52,500 nt of DNA. It comes from Symbiodinium natans (taxonomy: Eukaryota > Sar > Dinophyceae > Suessiales > Symbiodiniaceae). This document shows, piece by piece, positions 52,421 to 52,500 of this stretch. The position numbers and the translations under genes were made by a program. Every line of letters begins with the position of its first letter. Position 1 is the first letter of the stretch. The stretch is from the NCBI GenBank assembly GCA_905221605.1, contig CAJNDS010001902.1, forward strand, positions 350,001 to 402,500, read 5' to 3'. A model generated the notes under the pieces. That model worked only from the letters and a program-made list of their open reading frames with translations, was not told the origin of the DNA and ran no database searches.

Positions 52421-52500
52421 ATCATTGTGCAAGTGTTGCAGCGTTTCCAGTAGTGGCGTCTGGAATAGTGCTGGTGCATGGTAAACGCGAGGGCTCAGTT
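52421..52500 (-). CDS. partial exon running off the window
   Basis: Minus frame LSPRVYHAPALFQTPLLE then TLQHLHND, donor GAT|GTAGATTC. It continues beyond the right edge. Confidence 0.38.

Noticed and set aside
1-52500. Window as a true chromosome end or as a chain of telomere-capped minichromosomes
   Set aside because: The CCCTAAA-core-TTTAGGG modules have the polarity of capped linear molecules, but arrays are short, variant-rich, occur dozens of times on both orientations and, in the transporter and the chained gene, lie precisely in introns.

Overview
The window looks like nuclear DNA of a dinoflagellate. The evidence is a plant-type telomere heptamer (TTTAGGG/CCCTAAA) used throughout as interstitial repeat, GC-rich codons, frequent GC-AG introns beside GT-AG introns, every recognisable gene on one strand (minus), families of short inverted-repeat elements sitting exactly between exons, and a DIRS-class retrotransposon carrying a cytosine-methyltransferase-like domain. 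The species cannot be fixed from the sequence.

Layout, left to right. 1-8,450: minus-strand exon-like islands (81-142, 572-631, 2703-2768, 3006-3135, 4112-4187, 5373-5450, 6112-6151, 7420-7489) inside long heptamer arrays, then an AT-richer tract without arrays. 8,635-10,354: a three-exon MFS transporter whose first intron is almost pure telomere heptamer. 10.4-11.0 kb: two further minus-strand exon candidates separated by dispersed repeat elements. 11,382-18,394: a 7.0-kb tyrosine-recombinase retrotransposon with split direct repeats (Gag-like ORF, RT-RNase H-methyltransferase ORF, tyrosine recombinase, and a fourth unidentified ORF), inserted in a CCCTAAA array. 18.4-38.5 kb: many more minus-strand exon islands, interrupted by an 80-bp higher-order satellite (25.6-27.46 kb), a 21-bp satellite with an inverted segment (27.5-28.0 kb), tandem repeats at 30.6-31.4 kb and two minisatellites at 36.5-37.5 kb. 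38.6-50.8 kb: a gene I could chain through 20 tiny exons (14 of them 28-60 nt; 1,002 nt in all, frame kept through every junction). It encodes a protein with three UBA-like domains, an acidic tail and a basic KRPR cluster. 51.4-52.5 kb: exons that may be its 5' part or another gene.

The main message is structural. Long stretches of the host genes are cut into exons of tens of bases, and the introns consist largely of telomere-like arrays, commonly (TTTAGGG)n just after an exon and (CCCTAAA)n just before the next, plus small inverted-repeat (introner-like) elements. The array edge often supplies the splice donor (G|GTTTAGGG). Open frames on the plus strand are mostly antisense shadows of these GC-rich exons. 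Exon calls outside the transporter, the retrotransposon and the chained gene are individually uncertain, because both strands of short GC-rich segments tend to be open. RNA data would settle them.
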